Assembly: GCA_934565855.1 (NCBI GenBank)
Contig: CAKTIO010000004.1
Coordinates: 192,854-256,853, forward strand
Direction: 5' to 3'
DNA length: 64,000 bases
DNA from: an uncultured Dysosmobacter sp.
GTDB taxonomy: Bacteria; Bacillota; Clostridia; Oscillospirales; Oscillospiraceae
The notes under the pieces are model-generated. The model was not told the DNA's origin and searched no databases. It was given only the letters and a program-made list of their open reading frames with translations. Positions 52,497-59,292 of this stretch are shown one piece after another (within the stretch, counting starts at the first letter, position 1; every line of letters starts with the position of its first letter). The position numbers and the translations under genes are program-made.

Positions 52497-52525
52497 TTGA
52501 CAGATCCGGGGGAGTATGTTATTGT
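52497..52525 (+). promoter_or_regulatory. Promoter of the DUF3793 transcript
   Basis: TTGACA (52497-52502), 17 bases, extended -10 TGT-TATTGT (52517-52525). It shares TTGACA-N11-GTATGTTA with the upstream feo promoter. Confidence 0.6.
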
Positions 52526-52535
52526 TATGCCATCG

Positions 52536-52551
52536 GTTAGATAACACTAAC
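52536..52551 (+). promoter_or_regulatory. Palindrome GTTAG-ATAACA-CTAAC (site 5)
   Basis: The same motif as at the feo locus, over the predicted transcription start of the DUF3793 unit. The 394 bases without a gene (52387-52780) hold this site, site 6, a half site GTTAG at 52582 and several hairpins. Confidence 0.65.
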
Positions 52552-52574
52552 TGATGCAGCAACGCCAATCGGCG

Positions 52575-52701
52575 CATTTTTTACTCACGGCAGTTAGCGA
52601 AAACAAACTGCCGAAAATGCGCAGAGACTCAGGAAAAAACGTAGTCTCTCTAACTCTTTCCCCCAAGTCTCCTGTGTGGGGACGGCAGCCCCACACAGGA
52701 G
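52575..52701 (+). other. Multi-hairpin leader upstream of the DUF3793 gene
   Basis: Four stems follow one another here or just before: CGCC/GGCG with TTTTTT after it (52561-52581), CGGCAGTT/AACTGCCG (10-base loop), AGAGACT/AGTCTCT, and the 13-bp perfect CTCCTGTGTGGGG/CCCCACACAGGAG (52669-52701, 7-base loop). No T tract follows the last, so it is not a plain terminator. The first could end a very short RNA. Confidence 0.5.
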
Positions 52702-52742
52702 CGACCCCTTTCCGGCGGGCGCCGGATTCTTTTCAAACCAAT

Positions 52743-52760
52743 GGTTAGGTAAAACTAACC
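52743..52760 (+). promoter_or_regulatory. Palindrome GGTTAG-GTAAAA-CTAACC (site 6)
   Basis: 6-bp arms, same spacing as the other copies, 20 bases before the GTG start of the DUF3793 gene. Confidence 0.7.
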
Positions 52761-52780
52761 ACCGGATGCGAGGTGCGGAT

Positions 52781-53347
52781 GTGAAACGGAGCTTTGAAAC
52801 AGTGATGGTCGAGCAGTGCGCTCCCACTCTGGCAGGGGTAAAGCCCGCCAGCCTGTTTCGGTTTCAGTCCAGTAATGTGGAAGAGATCCGCAGCCAGGTA
52901 AATGCTTTGAACCAGACCCTGCGCCCGATGGGGCTGCGGGTCGTGATCTTAAAAGAGTGTCTCCGGACCAACGCCTGTGTGATTTATCTTTACAGGCAGG
53001 CGTGGGTGGACAAAATTTTGCAGGATGCCGATAACCGTGCGTTCCTGCAAAGGATGGGATATCAGGAAACAGGCACGGCAGGAATGCTGCGGCAGTTGTC
53101 CCGGCGGCTGTGTCTGGAACAGGATTTTCCCCATGAGGTGGGCGTGTTTTTGGGCTATCCTTTACAGGATGTAGTAGGCTTCATTGAAAACCGCGGCTGG
53201 AATTACACCTGCTGCGGCTGCTGGAAAGCCTACAGCGACCCCGAGGAGGCACAGAAGCGGTTTGACTGCTACCGCAAATGCACCAGCAAGTATAAGGAGC
53301 TGCTGGCGCGAGGAACACCGGTTATTCAGCTCGTTGTAGCTGCATAA
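52781..53347 (+). CDS. DUF3793 family protein
   Basis: 188 residues. The opening MVEQCAPTLAGVKPASLFRF and the C-terminal GYPLQDVVGFIENRGWNYTCCGCWKAYSD (core CCGCWKAY) define DUF3793, a clostridial family with a Cys pair and an aromatic pocket, often found beside flavodoxin or iron-uptake genes. Function unknown; with GTTAG-N6-CTAAC sites at its promoter it is probably induced with the Feo system under iron or manganese limitation. GTG 52781 has GAGGTGCGG upstream; ATG 52766 is open but has no ribosome site and would begin inside the operator region. Confidence 0.85.
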   Translation: MKRSFETVMVEQCAPTLAGVKPASLFRFQSSNVEEIRSQVNALNQTLRPMGLRVVILKECLRTNACVIYLYRQAWVDKILQDADNRAFLQRMGYQETGTAGMLRQLSRRLCLEQDFPHEVGVFLGYPLQDVVGFIENRGWNYTCCGCWKAYSDPEEAQKRFDCYRKCTSKYKELLARGTPVIQLVVAA

Positions 53348-53373
53348 TACCAAAATTCGGAAAAGAAAGGAAG

Positions 53374-53529
53374 ATGAAGACGATTTTGCTGTCTGTCCGG
53401 GAAAAAGTGGCAGGCGGCAGCGGCAGATTGGATCTGCCAAACAGGCAGGTATGCTTTGTCTGGAAGTGTGCGTGCCGCCCGGTCGCTCCGGCTGCGAATT
53501 GGGACGCAGGCGGCGTATACCGGAAATGA
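53374..53529 (+). CDS. Doubtful 51-residue frame after DUF3793
   Basis: ATG 53374, after AAAGGAAG placed rather close, opens MKTILLSVREKVAGGSGRLD and ends GGVYRK. It has three cysteines (CFVWKCAC) and no recognisable family; flavodoxin, the usual neighbour of DUF3793, would look different. The 420 bases 53348-53767 otherwise hold a 14-bp direct repeat and a terminator, and may be gene debris. Confidence 0.25.
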   Translation: MKTILLSVREKVAGGSGRLDLPNRQVCFVWKCACRPVAPAANWDAGGVYRK

Positions 53530-53539
53530 GAACTCCTGT

Positions 53540-53569
53540 AATTGTTTGTTTGATGAATTGTTTGTTTGA
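53540..53569 (+). repeat. Tandem 14-bp direct repeat
   Basis: AATTGTTTGTTTGA occurs at 53540-53553 and 53556-53569, two bases apart, in AT-rich DNA within an otherwise GC-rich spacer. A second, looser pair built on ATTGGGACGC lies at about 53497 and 53600. Confidence 0.7.
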
Positions 53570-53653
53570 GTTTGGATCATAAGCAGCTGTGCCGCCGTGG
53601 ATTGGGACGCGGACGACAGGCTGCGAAGCGAATAACTTACCTCTTTTACTCCT

Positions 53654-53687
53654 AACCCCTGCGCGGACGCCATACCGCGCAGGGGTT
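53654..53687 (+). terminator. Terminator before xdhC
   Basis: AACCCCTGCGCGG and CCGCGCAGGGGTT form a perfect 13-bp stem with an 8-base loop, followed by CACTCCTTTTT. Confidence 0.75.
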
Positions 53688-53767
53688 CACTCCTTTTTAG
53701 AGAGAACAGGCTTGCCTTTTGGCGCGGCTGGCGGCATAATAAACAAAAACAGTGGGAGGCGCGGAAT

Positions 53768-54757
53768 ATGCGGCAATTCTGGAAAAAGATCATTCACACA
53801 TTGGAGGGCGGCGATCCGGCGGTCCTGGTGAGCATCGCCGCCTCCGGCGGCTCCACGCCCCGGGGAGCGGGCGCAATGATGGCGGTGTTTCCGGATGGCA
53901 GCATCGCCGGGACTATCGGCGGAGGAAATGTGGAATATGAAGCGCAGAAGCTGGGGGCGGAGCTGCTGAAAAGCGGAGAAAACGCTGTGCGGGAATTTCG
54001 CTTTCTTCCCGGAGACGCGGCAAGCCTGGGTATGGTGTGCGGTGGAGATGTAACGCTGCATTTTCAGTATCTCCCCGCCGGAGACACGGTGGTGCTGGGT
54101 GTGCTTCGCCATTTGGTGGAGCTGTCCGGACAGACCTCCGGTGCCTGGCTGGTCCGAAGGCTGGACGGGGCGCGGGTGGTCCAGATGCGGGCGGTTTCTG
54201 CCCAGGAGCGGGCAGAGCTGCCGGAGCATCTGTTACAGCCGGTTTCCGTACGGACCGGAGACGGATGGTTTTCCGTGCCAGTGGAGCGCCCGGGCAGGGT
54301 GTATCTCTTCGGCGGCGGACATGTCTCTCAGGCACTGGCGGAGGTGCTGGTCCGGGTGGGCTTCCGGGTGGCGGTCTATGATGACCGGGCGGAGTTTTCC
54401 AATCCGGAGCGCTTTCCGACGGCGGAGCAGACCCTGTGCGGCAGCTTTTCCACGCTGAAGGAGCAGATCTCCCTTACGCCGGAGGACTATGTTGTGGTGA
54501 TGACCCGGGGACATCAGGCGGATTATGAGACGCTGGCACAGGTGCTGCGCAGCGGGGTCCGTTATATCGGCTGCATTGGGTCCCGCCACAAGCTGGCGCT
54601 GTGCCGGGACCGGCTGCTGAAGGCTGGCTTCACGCTGGAGGAGTATGCCGCGGTCCACGCCCCCATCGGTCTGGAGATCGGGGCGGAAACGCCGGAGGAG
54701 ATCGCCATTTCCGTGGCGGCGGAGATGATTGCGGTCCGGGCAGGGATGATTTCCTGA
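53768..54757 (+). CDS. xdhC: XdhC family protein (molybdenum hydroxylase maturation)
   Basis: 329 residues. The N-terminal XdhC/CoxI domain has LVSIAASGGSTPRGAGAMM and GTIGGGNVEYEA; the C-terminal Rossmann domain has VYLFGGGHVSQALAEVLVRVGF and VVVMTRGHQADYETL, GCIGSRHK. XdhC inserts sulfurated molybdenum cofactor into xanthine dehydrogenase-type enzymes. No molybdenum hydroxylase, moa or mob gene is nearby, so it is an orphan here. It starts soon after the upstream terminator with GTGGGAGGCGCGGAAT before the ATG. Confidence 0.92.
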   Translation: MRQFWKKIIHTLEGGDPAVLVSIAASGGSTPRGAGAMMAVFPDGSIAGTIGGGNVEYEAQKLGAELLKSGENAVREFRFLPGDAASLGMVCGGDVTLHFQYLPAGDTVVLGVLRHLVELSGQTSGAWLVRRLDGARVVQMRAVSAQERAELPEHLLQPVSVRTGDGWFSVPVERPGRVYLFGGGHVSQALAEVLVRVGFRVAVYDDRAEFSNPERFPTAEQTLCGSFSTLKEQISLTPEDYVVVMTRGHQADYETLAQVLRSGVRYIGCIGSRHKLALCRDRLLKAGFTLEEYAAVHAPIGLEIGAETPEEIAISVAAEMIAVRAGMIS

Positions 54758-54884
54758 AAAAAGCCGGGGCTATCCTGTGGAAAGACCCGACTTTTCTTGC
54801 AATATGGGGAGAAACTGTGTAAAATAATAACACTTTCTCTTGTCTTAGGTGAGACAGGGGCTGCGCCAGGGGAGGAATGCCTGC

Positions 54885-55391
54885 ATGAAGCGGATCAGTA
54901 AGGAAAATTACTATTTGGATATTGCGGAGACCGTGCTGGAACGGTCTACCTGCCTGCGCCGGATCTACGGTGCCATTATCGTCAACAACGATGAGATCAT
55001 TTCCACCGGATACAATGGAGCGCCCCGTGGGCGGGTCAACTGCGCGGATCTGGGCTATTGCTCCCGGGAGGCGTTGAAGGTTCCCCGGGGAGAGCGGTAT
55101 GAGCTGTGCCGCAGCGTTCACGCTGAGGCAAACGCCATTATTTCCGCGGCGCGGCGGGACATTGTGGGTGGAACGCTGTATCTGGTGGGCAGAGATGCCA
55201 GAACACAGGAGCTGCTGACAGATGCCACCTCCTGCTCCATGTGCCGCCGGCAGATCATCAATTCCGGGCTGAGCAAGGTCGTCATTCGCAGAACGCCTAC
55301 GGAATTTGAGGTAGTGGATGTGGACGAATGGGTCCGTCATGATGATTCCCTGCCCAATATTGACCTGGACCAGCTGCTGGAGCGGCAGTGA
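54885..55391 (+). CDS. dCMP deaminase family protein (ComEB-like)
   Basis: 168 residues with the cytidine-deaminase zinc site: HAEANAI (His ligand and catalytic Glu) and ATSCSMCRR (two Cys ligands). The extra conserved SRYNGAPRG-like loop (STGYNGAPRGRVNC) marks the deoxycytidylate deaminase group, which converts dCMP to dUMP for dTMP synthesis. ATG 54885 follows GGGGAGGAATG. It has no competence genes around it. Confidence 0.9.
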   Translation: MKRISKENYYLDIAETVLERSTCLRRIYGAIIVNNDEIISTGYNGAPRGRVNCADLGYCSREALKVPRGERYELCRSVHAEANAIISAARRDIVGGTLYLVGRDARTQELLTDATSCSMCRRQIINSGLSKVVIRRTPTEFEVVDVDEWVRHDDSLPNIDLDQLLERQ

Positions 55392-55437
55392 CGCGGGGAA
55401 AATGCCGGAGCTTTCGGTGGAAGGGGAGAGTTTCTTT

Positions 55438-57744
55438 TTGAAAACTGGATTGATCACATTTTACCATATTCACCATTACGGGGCGTTTTTGCAGGCGTGT
55501 GCGACTCAGCGGGCTGTGGAGTCCTTTGGTGGAAGCTGTGAGATCTTTAATTATTATGTAAATCAAAATAACGACCTGTTTCGCAAGCCCACCGGGCTGG
55601 GAAGTGCGGCGGCGGATGCCCACACGGCGCTGCACTATGCGCCGCTGAAGGCGCGGTATGAGCGGTTTGAAAGGTTTGCCGCAGATCATCTGCATATCAC
55701 CCAGCGCCACTATGAAAGCATAGAGGACCTGCGGCAGAATGCGCCTGCCTATGATGTTTACCTCTCCGGCAGCGACCAGATCTGGAACCCGAAGATTTTT
55801 CCCAACGGGCGGTTTGACCCAGTCTATTTCAGCGGCTTTACGCAGGGACGTAAAATCGCTTACGCTCCCTCCTTCGGCATTCCCCATGTGCCGGATGGCA
55901 TGGAAGAGGAGCTGCGGGAGTATTTGAGCCACTTTTCTCATATCTCTGTCCGGGAGGAACAGGGCAGAGCCATTGTGGAGGAGATCACCGGAAAGAAGGT
56001 CCCAGTGGTGCTGGATCCCACGCTGCTGCTGCGGCAGCAGGAATGGGCGGAGCTGTCCGCCCCGGTGGAGGATATTCCGGAAAGGTATATTCTCTGTTAC
56101 TGCATCAGCAAGCCCGGCGCGCTGGAGCCGTATATCCAGCGGCTGGCAGAGGAAACGGGGCTGCCGGTGGTGCAGCTGTGCGGCATCCGGCAAAGGGTGC
56201 ACCGACATGCCCAGTGCATTTTCAGCGCAGGACCAGCGGAATTTCTGGGACTGTTCCAACGGGCAAGCTATGTCTGCACGAATTCCTTCCACGGCACGGT
56301 TTTTTCCCTGCAATTTGAAAAGCCGTTTTTCACAGCGGTGGCGCCAATGGAAATGGCTGCGCCGGAGCGTTCCCGGACCTATAGCCTGTTAAGCCGTCTG
56401 GGTCTACAGGACCGCATCATCGGAAAGGGCGACACAGCGGGACTGCAGGATATGGTGGACTGGGCGGCGGTGCGGCAGCGGCTGGAGACGCAGCGCGCCC
56501 GCTCTCTGCGCTATTTGCAGTGTGCACTGGAGAATACGCCGCTGGAAGAGGAAACGGATGAACAAGCAGAGTACTCCGGAGAGGATACGCCCCATTTGGC
56601 GCCGCATACCATTTGTACCGGATGCACTGCCTGCACCAGTATTTGCCATCAGAACGCCATTTCCATGACGCGGGACCGGGAGGGCTTTTCCTACCCGCAG
56701 GTGGATCTGCAGCGGTGTGTCCATTGCGGACGCTGTACGGCAGTCTGCCCTGTGCTGCGGAAGCGGGAGAATGGACCGCTTCCGGCGGTTTACGCGGCGT
56801 GGAACAAGGACGATACCATCCGGAAGGATTCTACCTCCGGCGGCGTGTTCTCCATTCTGGCGGAGGACACGCTGGAAAGCGGCGGCGTGGTGTTTGGCGC
56901 GGGCTTTGATGCCAATATGCACCTGCGGCACATTGCCTGCTTCCAGAAAGAGGAGCTGTACCATCTGCGCGGAGCAAAGTATGTGCAGAGTGATCTGGCG
57001 GATACCTACCGGCAGATCCGGGAGCTTCTGAAGACCCGACCGGTGCTGTTTTCCGGCACACCCTGCCAGGTGGACGGTCTTTACCGGTATCTGGGCAGCC
57101 GTCCAGAAAATCTGACTACCTGTGATCTGGTATGCCACGGCGTTCCCTCTCCCGGTGTGTGGGAGGATTTTGCCGCTGACCAGCAGCGGCGGAAGGGAAA
57201 ACGGCTGCAAAATGTCTGTTTCCGCAATAAGGTGACAGGGTGGTATGACAGCCACCTGACGATGGTTTATCAGGATGGCTGTGTAGATTCTGACCCTCTG
57301 TTCCGCACGGAATATGGCAGAGCGTTTGGCAGAGCGCTGTTTCTGCGTCCCAGCTGCTACCGCTGTCCATACACCTCCATGACCCGACCGGGTGATTTTA
57401 CAATGGGTGATTTCTGGGGGCTGCGTCCGGAGGAGCTGCCTCATCAACAGGAAAAGGGCGTTTCCCTTTTAATGGTCAATACGGCGCATGGCAGCCACAT
57501 TTTTGACCGCCTGCAAATGGGCAGAGCAGGTTTTCCGGCAGAACGCGCCATTGCGGGAAATCCCCGTCTGGCATCTCCAACCCCGTTTTGCAGAGACCGG
57601 GCAGCCTTTTTTGCGGCATACGCGCTGGAACCCTTTGCGGAGGTCCGCAGGAGGTTTTTCAAGCTGCCGCCGCTGCCTGTGCGGATGGCGGCGAGGGCAT
57701 TGACGCCGGAAATGAAGGAGAAGATCCGGAAAAGGCTGAGATAA
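55438..57744 (+). CDS. Polysaccharide pyruvyl transferase fused to FrhB/FdhB-type iron-sulfur flavoprotein
   Basis: 768 residues in two parts. Residues 1-340 are a polysaccharide pyruvyl transferase: ITFYHIHHYGAFLQACATQRAV, YLSGSDQIWNP, SFGI, VREEQG, LDPTLLL, TNSFHGTVFSLQF. Residues 390-768 are a coenzyme F420 hydrogenase/dehydrogenase beta-subunit domain with two 4Fe-4S motifs (Cys393/396/399/403 and Cys427/430/433/437), SGGVFSILAEDTL, GAKYVQSDL, FSGTPCQVDGL and CDLVCHGVPSP. Such proteins occur in cell-surface glycan loci, where the redox part may act on a nucleotide sugar or the glycan. The start is TTG 55438, after AAGGGGAGAG. It stands alone. Confidence 0.9.
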   Translation: MKTGLITFYHIHHYGAFLQACATQRAVESFGGSCEIFNYYVNQNNDLFRKPTGLGSAAADAHTALHYAPLKARYERFERFAADHLHITQRHYESIEDLRQNAPAYDVYLSGSDQIWNPKIFPNGRFDPVYFSGFTQGRKIAYAPSFGIPHVPDGMEEELREYLSHFSHISVREEQGRAIVEEITGKKVPVVLDPTLLLRQQEWAELSAPVEDIPERYILCYCISKPGALEPYIQRLAEETGLPVVQLCGIRQRVHRHAQCIFSAGPAEFLGLFQRASYVCTNSFHGTVFSLQFEKPFFTAVAPMEMAAPERSRTYSLLSRLGLQDRIIGKGDTAGLQDMVDWAAVRQRLETQRARSLRYLQCALENTPLEEETDEQAEYSGEDTPHLAPHTICTGCTACTSICHQNAISMTRDREGFSYPQVDLQRCVHCGRCTAVCPVLRKRENGPLPAVYAAWNKDDTIRKDSTSGGVFSILAEDTLESGGVVFGAGFDANMHLRHIACFQKEELYHLRGAKYVQSDLADTYRQIRELLKTRPVLFSGTPCQVDGLYRYLGSRPENLTTCDLVCHGVPSPGVWEDFAADQQRRKGKRLQNVCFRNKVTGWYDSHLTMVYQDGCVDSDPLFRTEYGRAFGRALFLRPSCYRCPYTSMTRPGDFTMGDFWGLRPEELPHQQEKGVSLLMVNTAHGSHIFDRLQMGRAGFPAERAIAGNPRLASPTPFCRDRAAFFAAYALEPFAEVRRRFFKLPPLPVRMAARALTPEMKEKIRKRLR

Positions 57745-57751
57745 CCAATGT

Positions 57752-57788
57752 ACCAGCTATGGGTATTCCCACAGCTGGTGCATTTTTA
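57752..57788 (+). terminator. Terminator after the fusion gene
   Basis: ACCAGCTATGGG pairs with CCCACAGCTGGT (one mismatch) around TATT, followed by GCATTTTTA. The 627 bases 57745-58371 hold this, a candidate sRNA unit and no supportable protein gene. Confidence 0.7.
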
Positions 57789-57906
57789 TGAATATATACT
57801 TGCAAAATACAACGAAAAATCGCAGGAAATAATTCATTTTTGCGTAAAAATAAGAAATAAACAAAAAGAAAATGCAATATGAAAATAAAATTATGCAAAT
57901 TTGAAA

Positions 57907-57935
57907 TTGCAATGAGAGTGCCGTTCTGGTATTCT
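57907..57935 (+). promoter_or_regulatory. Promoter of a candidate small RNA
   Basis: TTGCAA (57907-57912), exactly 17 bases, TATTCT (57930-57935). No good open frame follows. Confidence 0.45.
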
Positions 57936-57941
57936 ATATGC

Positions 57942-58139
57942 AACAAGGAAAGAGAAGATACAAAGTTGAAGCTTCCGCGTTCTTACTGGAAACGGTCCTT
58001 TAGAATCAGCATTCCTTGGAAAACGCTAAGATCCACCGGTCCTCCTCCCTTCGCCGGTGCTTCTTGATAAAACGGTAAGGTTTGCCTCCTTGTCGTGTCA
58101 GAAAAAAAGACCTCATCCTGCCAGATGGGGTCTTTTTTT
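57942..58139 (+). ncRNA. Candidate small RNA with exposed anti-Shine-Dalgarno loop
   Basis: The unit runs from a predicted promoter to a strong terminator at 58102-58139. Within it, CACCGG/CCGGTG (58035-58060) closes a 14-base loop containing TCCTCCTCCC, complementary to AGGAGG ribosome sites, and a second C-rich stretch GCCTCCTTG follows at 58084-58092. A long-range CAAGGAA/TTCCTTG pairing is possible in the 5' half. C-rich loops of this sort are the seeds of many Gram-positive regulatory RNAs. No homologue is known to me. Confidence 0.4.
58102..58139 (+). terminator. Strong intrinsic terminator (end of candidate sRNA)
   Basis: AAAAAAAGACC-CATC pairs with GATG-GGTCTTTTTTT, with seven Ts in the 3' arm. 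Confidence 0.85.
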
Positions 58140-58371
58140 GTATGGAACAGAAATGGATGAAAGCGCTGGTGCTTACAGGGGAAAATAGAATCCGGAAAGC
58201 AGCGCTACTGTGTGGATGCTCTGAAAAAGGGAATTTTTTCGGGGAGAAACGGAGTTTCCAACAGTTTCCCTTGCAAAACAGGGGAAAGCCTGCTACAATA
58301 ACACAGTATGACCCCGCAATATTCCTTTTTGCGGGGTGTTTCACTTGAAATTACCTTGGAGGTTACGATAT

Positions 58372-59154
58372 ATGGCTCAAAAACCGGAGAAGAGACCCTC
58401 AGCACAGGAAAATCAGAGAAAAAAGGATAACGCCCCCATGAACCGGGCGATGACATTTTTTATTGCCGGATGTCTGGCGGAAATTTACCTGCTGGTGGTG
58501 CGCCGGTATTATATCAACGGCACGCTGGAACAGGTAGTGGCGTGGGATAATTATATTCAAGTTCTGGCACTGGTGGGACTGGGAATTCTGGCAGTAGGAA
58601 TTGTGGCAAGCCTGCTGCTGCGGAAGGACACCGGCTGGAAGCGCGGCGTGGCGTGGTCCGTATTGGGTGCGGGAGCGTATGTGGCGGTTGCCAGCCAGGC
58701 AGTTAAAATGCTTTATGTGACAGCGCTGAATCCGCTGATGATGGTGGTCCCGGCGGTCATGCTGCTGGGCATTCTCTGGAACCTTTATGACCGGGAATGT
58801 GCCTATGCGCTGACAATTTTAAGCATGACCACACTGCTGCTCTGGGCTTGCCGGAAGGGCATCGGTACTGCGGTGTGGAGCAGCCGGGTGCGTATTGTCG
58901 GTGTGATCTATCTGGTGCTGGTGGTATTGGTAACACTGGCGGCAAAGAAGGTAGAGCAGAAGAAGGGAATGCTGGGAAAGCTCCGTGTCCTGCCGGTGCA
59001 GGCGGATATCCTGCCTATCTATGTTGCCTGTGGAATTTCTCTGGTTTCCGTGGCACTGGCACTGCTGAATGCCACCATTGCCTACTACACCATGTGGGTC
59101 GCCGCCATCTGCATTTTTGCACTGGCTATTTATTACACCGTCCGCCAGCTGTAA
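58372..59154 (+). CDS. Polytopic membrane protein of unknown function
   Basis: 260 residues. A basic cytoplasmic N-terminus rich in Lys and Gln (AQKPEKRPSAQENQRKKDNA) precedes about seven or eight membrane helices; the central part has RKDTGWKRGVAWSVLGAGAYVAV and the loop AKKVEQKKGMLGKLRVLP. No transporter or enzyme motif is visible and I do not recognise the family. ATG 58372 has TTGGAGG nine bases upstream. A terminator follows, so it is a single-gene unit. Confidence 0.7.
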   Translation: MAQKPEKRPSAQENQRKKDNAPMNRAMTFFIAGCLAEIYLLVVRRYYINGTLEQVVAWDNYIQVLALVGLGILAVGIVASLLLRKDTGWKRGVAWSVLGAGAYVAVASQAVKMLYVTALNPLMMVVPAVMLLGILWNLYDRECAYALTILSMTTLLLWACRKGIGTAVWSSRVRIVGVIYLVLVVLVTLAAKKVEQKKGMLGKLRVLPVQADILPIYVACGISLVSVALALLNATIAYYTMWVAAICIFALAIYYTVRQL

Positions 59155-59181
59155 AAGGCAGAGAAGAAAGTTAAGATATGG

Positions 59182-59217
59182 AAAATCCCCGCATCCAATC
59201 TGGGTGCGGGGATTTTT
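59182..59217. terminator. Terminator between the membrane protein and DUF4127 genes
   Basis: AAAATCCCCGCA pairs with TGCGGGGATTTT, with further T residues on the plus strand. Confidence 0.85.
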
Positions 59218-59292
59218 TGCCGTTGATTTACGAAATAACGGCGATTGAAGCTTGGGTTGTCCAGAAAAGAATACCGATATGTGTCCTTGGAT

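Noticed and set aside
57879..58067. 62-codon plus-strand frame in the spacer after the fusion gene
   Set aside because: No ribosome site, and the peptide is basic and aromatic without pattern; the promoter and terminator there fit a non-coding RNA better.
58006..58344. 112-codon minus-strand frame
   Set aside because: It crosses the strong terminator at 58102-58139 and has no ribosome site. The C-terminal RQGGKPYRFIKKHRRREE looked like a basic peptide but has no start codon of its own.
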